NCBI RefSeq assembly: GCF_001677435.1
Contig: NZ_CP016268.1
Span: 3,995,892 to 4,059,891 of the forward strand
Length of the DNA: 64,000 bases
Source: Woeseia oceani
GTDB taxonomy: Bacteria; Pseudomonadota; Gammaproteobacteria; Steroidobacterales; Woeseiaceae
Direction of reading: 5' to 3'
Below the pieces are notes generated by a model, which did no database searches, was not told where the DNA came from, and saw only the letters and a program-made list of their open reading frames with translations. A program made the position numbers and the translations under genes. Below are positions 62,714-64,000 of this stretch, in pieces (the stretch's first letter is position 1; the number at the start of each line of letters is the position of its first letter).

Positions 62714-63811
62714 CTAGAGGCGCATCGGCATAACAACAAAGCGGGTATCGTCAGAATCCGGCTCCCGCAACAGACAACTGGAATTACTGTCCTGAACAGA
62801 AAACGTGACCTGGTCTGCCTCGATCGCACCCAAGGCGTCCAACAGGTAATTAACGTTGAAGCCAATCTCAATGTCGGCACCACTGTAAGCGACTTCGATT
62901 TCTTCTTCCGCCTCTTCCTGTTCCGGGTTATGCGCCTGAATCATTACACCACTGTCGCGAATAACCAGCCGAATACCCCGGTATTTTTCATTCGAAAGAA
63001 TCGCCGTCCTTTGCAACGCGTTCCGCAGCAAGAGCCTGTCCGCGGACAGCTGATTACTCGTATCCTGCGGAATAACCCGCTCATACTCCGGGAACTTGCC
63101 GTCAATCAATTTCGACGTAAACCGTATGCCGTCCAGCTGTACCCGGATATGGTTGCTGCCAAACTCCAGCGCCACAGCGCCTTCGCCACTCAACAAGCGT
63201 TGCAGCTCCAGAACGCCCTTGCGCGGCACTATCACTTGTTGTTCGCTCAGCTTCGCTCCAATGACTTCTTGCTGGCAAAGTGCCAGCCGGTGCCCGTCCG
63301 TCGCGACTGCCCGCAAGAACTTGTCGCCCGTTTCCAGCAACAAACCGTTCAGGTAATACCGCACGTCCTGTTGTGCCATCGAGAAATGAGTCTTCTCCAG
63401 CAACCGCACCAAAATACTTTGAGGCACCTCGACCGTCTGCGAGGAGTTAATGTCCTCAACCGTCGGGAACTCCGCCGCCGGCAACGTCGTTAAGGAAAAC
63501 TTGCTGCGCCCGGAACGAATCGACAACTTCTCTCCGCTCTGACTGATCGATACATTCGCCTTGTCCGGCAGGGCCCGACAGATATCCAACAGCTTCCGAC
63601 CCGGTACCGTCACTTCGCCCGCGGTATCGACCTCCACATCGGCGCTCGCCACCAACTCAACTTCCAGGTCCGTCGCCGTAACCGCCAACTGTCCGTTTTT
63701 AGCCACCAGCAAAACGTTTGCCAGAATAGGCATGGTCTGCCTGCGTTCAACAACACCAATAACTGCCTGCAACGGTTTCAGCAGAGTCTCGCGAGTCGCG
63801 CTTAACTTCAT
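62714..63811 (-). CDS. dnaN: DNA polymerase III beta subunit (sliding clamp)
   Basis: 365 residues. Three repeated clamp folds; N-terminus MKLSATRETLLKPLQAVIGV and motifs RTMPILANVLL, DISQ-like SISQSGEKLSIRSG, ATDGHRLALC and C-terminal VVMPMRL are typical. The dimeric ring tethers polymerases to DNA. ATG 63811 has AGGTGG upstream; a GTG three codons earlier is possible. dnaA should lie immediately beyond the right edge. Confidence 0.97.
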   Translation of the reverse strand: MKLSATRETLLKPLQAVIGVVERRQTMPILANVLLVAKNGQLAVTATDLEVELVASADVEVDTAGEVTVPGRKLLDICRALPDKANVSISQSGEKLSIRSGRSKFSLTTLPAAEFPTVEDINSSQTVEVPQSILVRLLEKTHFSMAQQDVRYYLNGLLLETGDKFLRAVATDGHRLALCQQEVIGAKLSEQQVIVPRKGVLELQRLLSGEGAVALEFGSNHIRVQLDGIRFTSKLIDGKFPEYERVIPQDTSNQLSADRLLLRNALQRTAILSNEKYRGIRLVIRDSGVMIQAHNPEQEEAEEEIEVAYSGADIEIGFNVNYLLDALGAIEADQVTFSVQDSNSSCLLREPDSDDTRFVVMPMRL

Positions 63812-63821
63812 GAATGCCACC

Positions 63822-64000
63822 TGTTAATAAATATTGAATATAAATCTATATTTACTATTATTAAGCAGACCAAGTCCTGTGGATAACTTATTAATAGTAT
63901 TTTAAATCAACGACTTGCGTGCGTTTTTCATCACTCTAACCCGGTGAGCGAAATGCTTCGGGCTTGTGGTTTAGCTGTGGATAACAAACAGCGCAAAAGT
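63822..64000. promoter_or_regulatory. Candidate replication origin segment (dnaA-dnaN side)
   Basis: An AT-rich block (63822-63865) next to the dnaN start is followed by two perfect DnaA boxes TGTGGATAA at 63878-63886 and 63976-63984 and a weaker box TGTGGTTTA at 63965-63973, all in one orientation. Together with dnaN-recF-gyrB order this is the expected oriC position. The window ends inside it, so the full extent cannot be seen. Confidence 0.7.

Noticed and set aside
62276..63493. 405-codon plus-strand frame
   Set aside because: Antisense to recF and dnaN.

Overview
This 64 kb window comes from the replication-origin side of a gammaproteobacterial chromosome of fairly high GC. The right edge holds the conserved dnaN-recF-gyrB cluster (minus strand) beside an AT-rich stretch with DnaA boxes. 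Next to it is the glyQ-glyS-gmhB-plsC operon. The remaining blocks (rph/yicC/gmk/rpoZ/spoT/ridA/recG, yibN/grxC/secB/gpsA with envC/ctpA/yibQ, glnA/ntrB/ntrC, tatABC, coxBA-ctaG-coxC-surf1-cyoE, trkA-trkH) are the housekeeping set of aerobic marine Gammaproteobacteria. A Woeseiaceae- or Chromatiales-like lineage would fit, but I cannot prove the genus. No insertion sequence, prophage, CRISPR array, rRNA or tRNA gene was recognised.

Layout. 1-4.1 kb: partial citrate synthase gltA (cut by the window edge), rpmE, a symmetric pair of perfect DnaA boxes, then hemW-rdgB-rph on the minus strand. 4.2-14.5 kb: a PP2C phosphatase, the yicC-gmk-rpoZ-spoT-ridA-recG-ubiA run, comF and bioC. 15-21.6 kb: an aa3-type cytochrome c oxidase operon with assembly factors and heme O synthase, but no heme A synthase. 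21.7-25.9 kb: an ECF sigma/anti-sigma pair, a secreted acidic protein, an orphan HTH-like protein and a TPR-plus-beta-barrel outer-membrane protein. 26-36.9 kb: uvrD, trkA-trkH, a TPR protein coupled to TRAP permeases dctQM with a convergent dctP, dtd and tatABC. 37-46 kb: an M2 (ACE-like) lipoprotein peptidase, a HerA/FtsK-like ATPase, an eight-repeat Kazal protein and the yibQ-ctpA-envC envelope genes. 46-49.8 kb: yibN-grxC-secB-gpsA, trmL and a class 1B pyrD. 49.9-54.7 kb: glnA-DUF4124-ntrB-ntrC. 54.7-64 kb: glyQS-gmhB-plsC, gyrB, recF, dnaN and origin DNA.

How the parts work together. The glnA control region is the clearest regulatory element: a near-consensus sigma-54 promoter preceded by three NtrC-type dyads, with the regulator genes ntrBC downstream on the same strand. 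The oxidase block codes for the catalytic subunits and copper/heme assembly proteins. The ori block codes for replication and supercoiling functions. Many genes use TTG or GTG starts, and gpsA appears to use CTG overlapping the secB stop codon. I see no obvious wholly new multi-gene system. The most unusual items are the DnaA-box dyad far from the origin, the CTG-started gpsA, the eight-repeat Kazal protein, a GC-rich hairpin cluster before dtd, and several very small genes.
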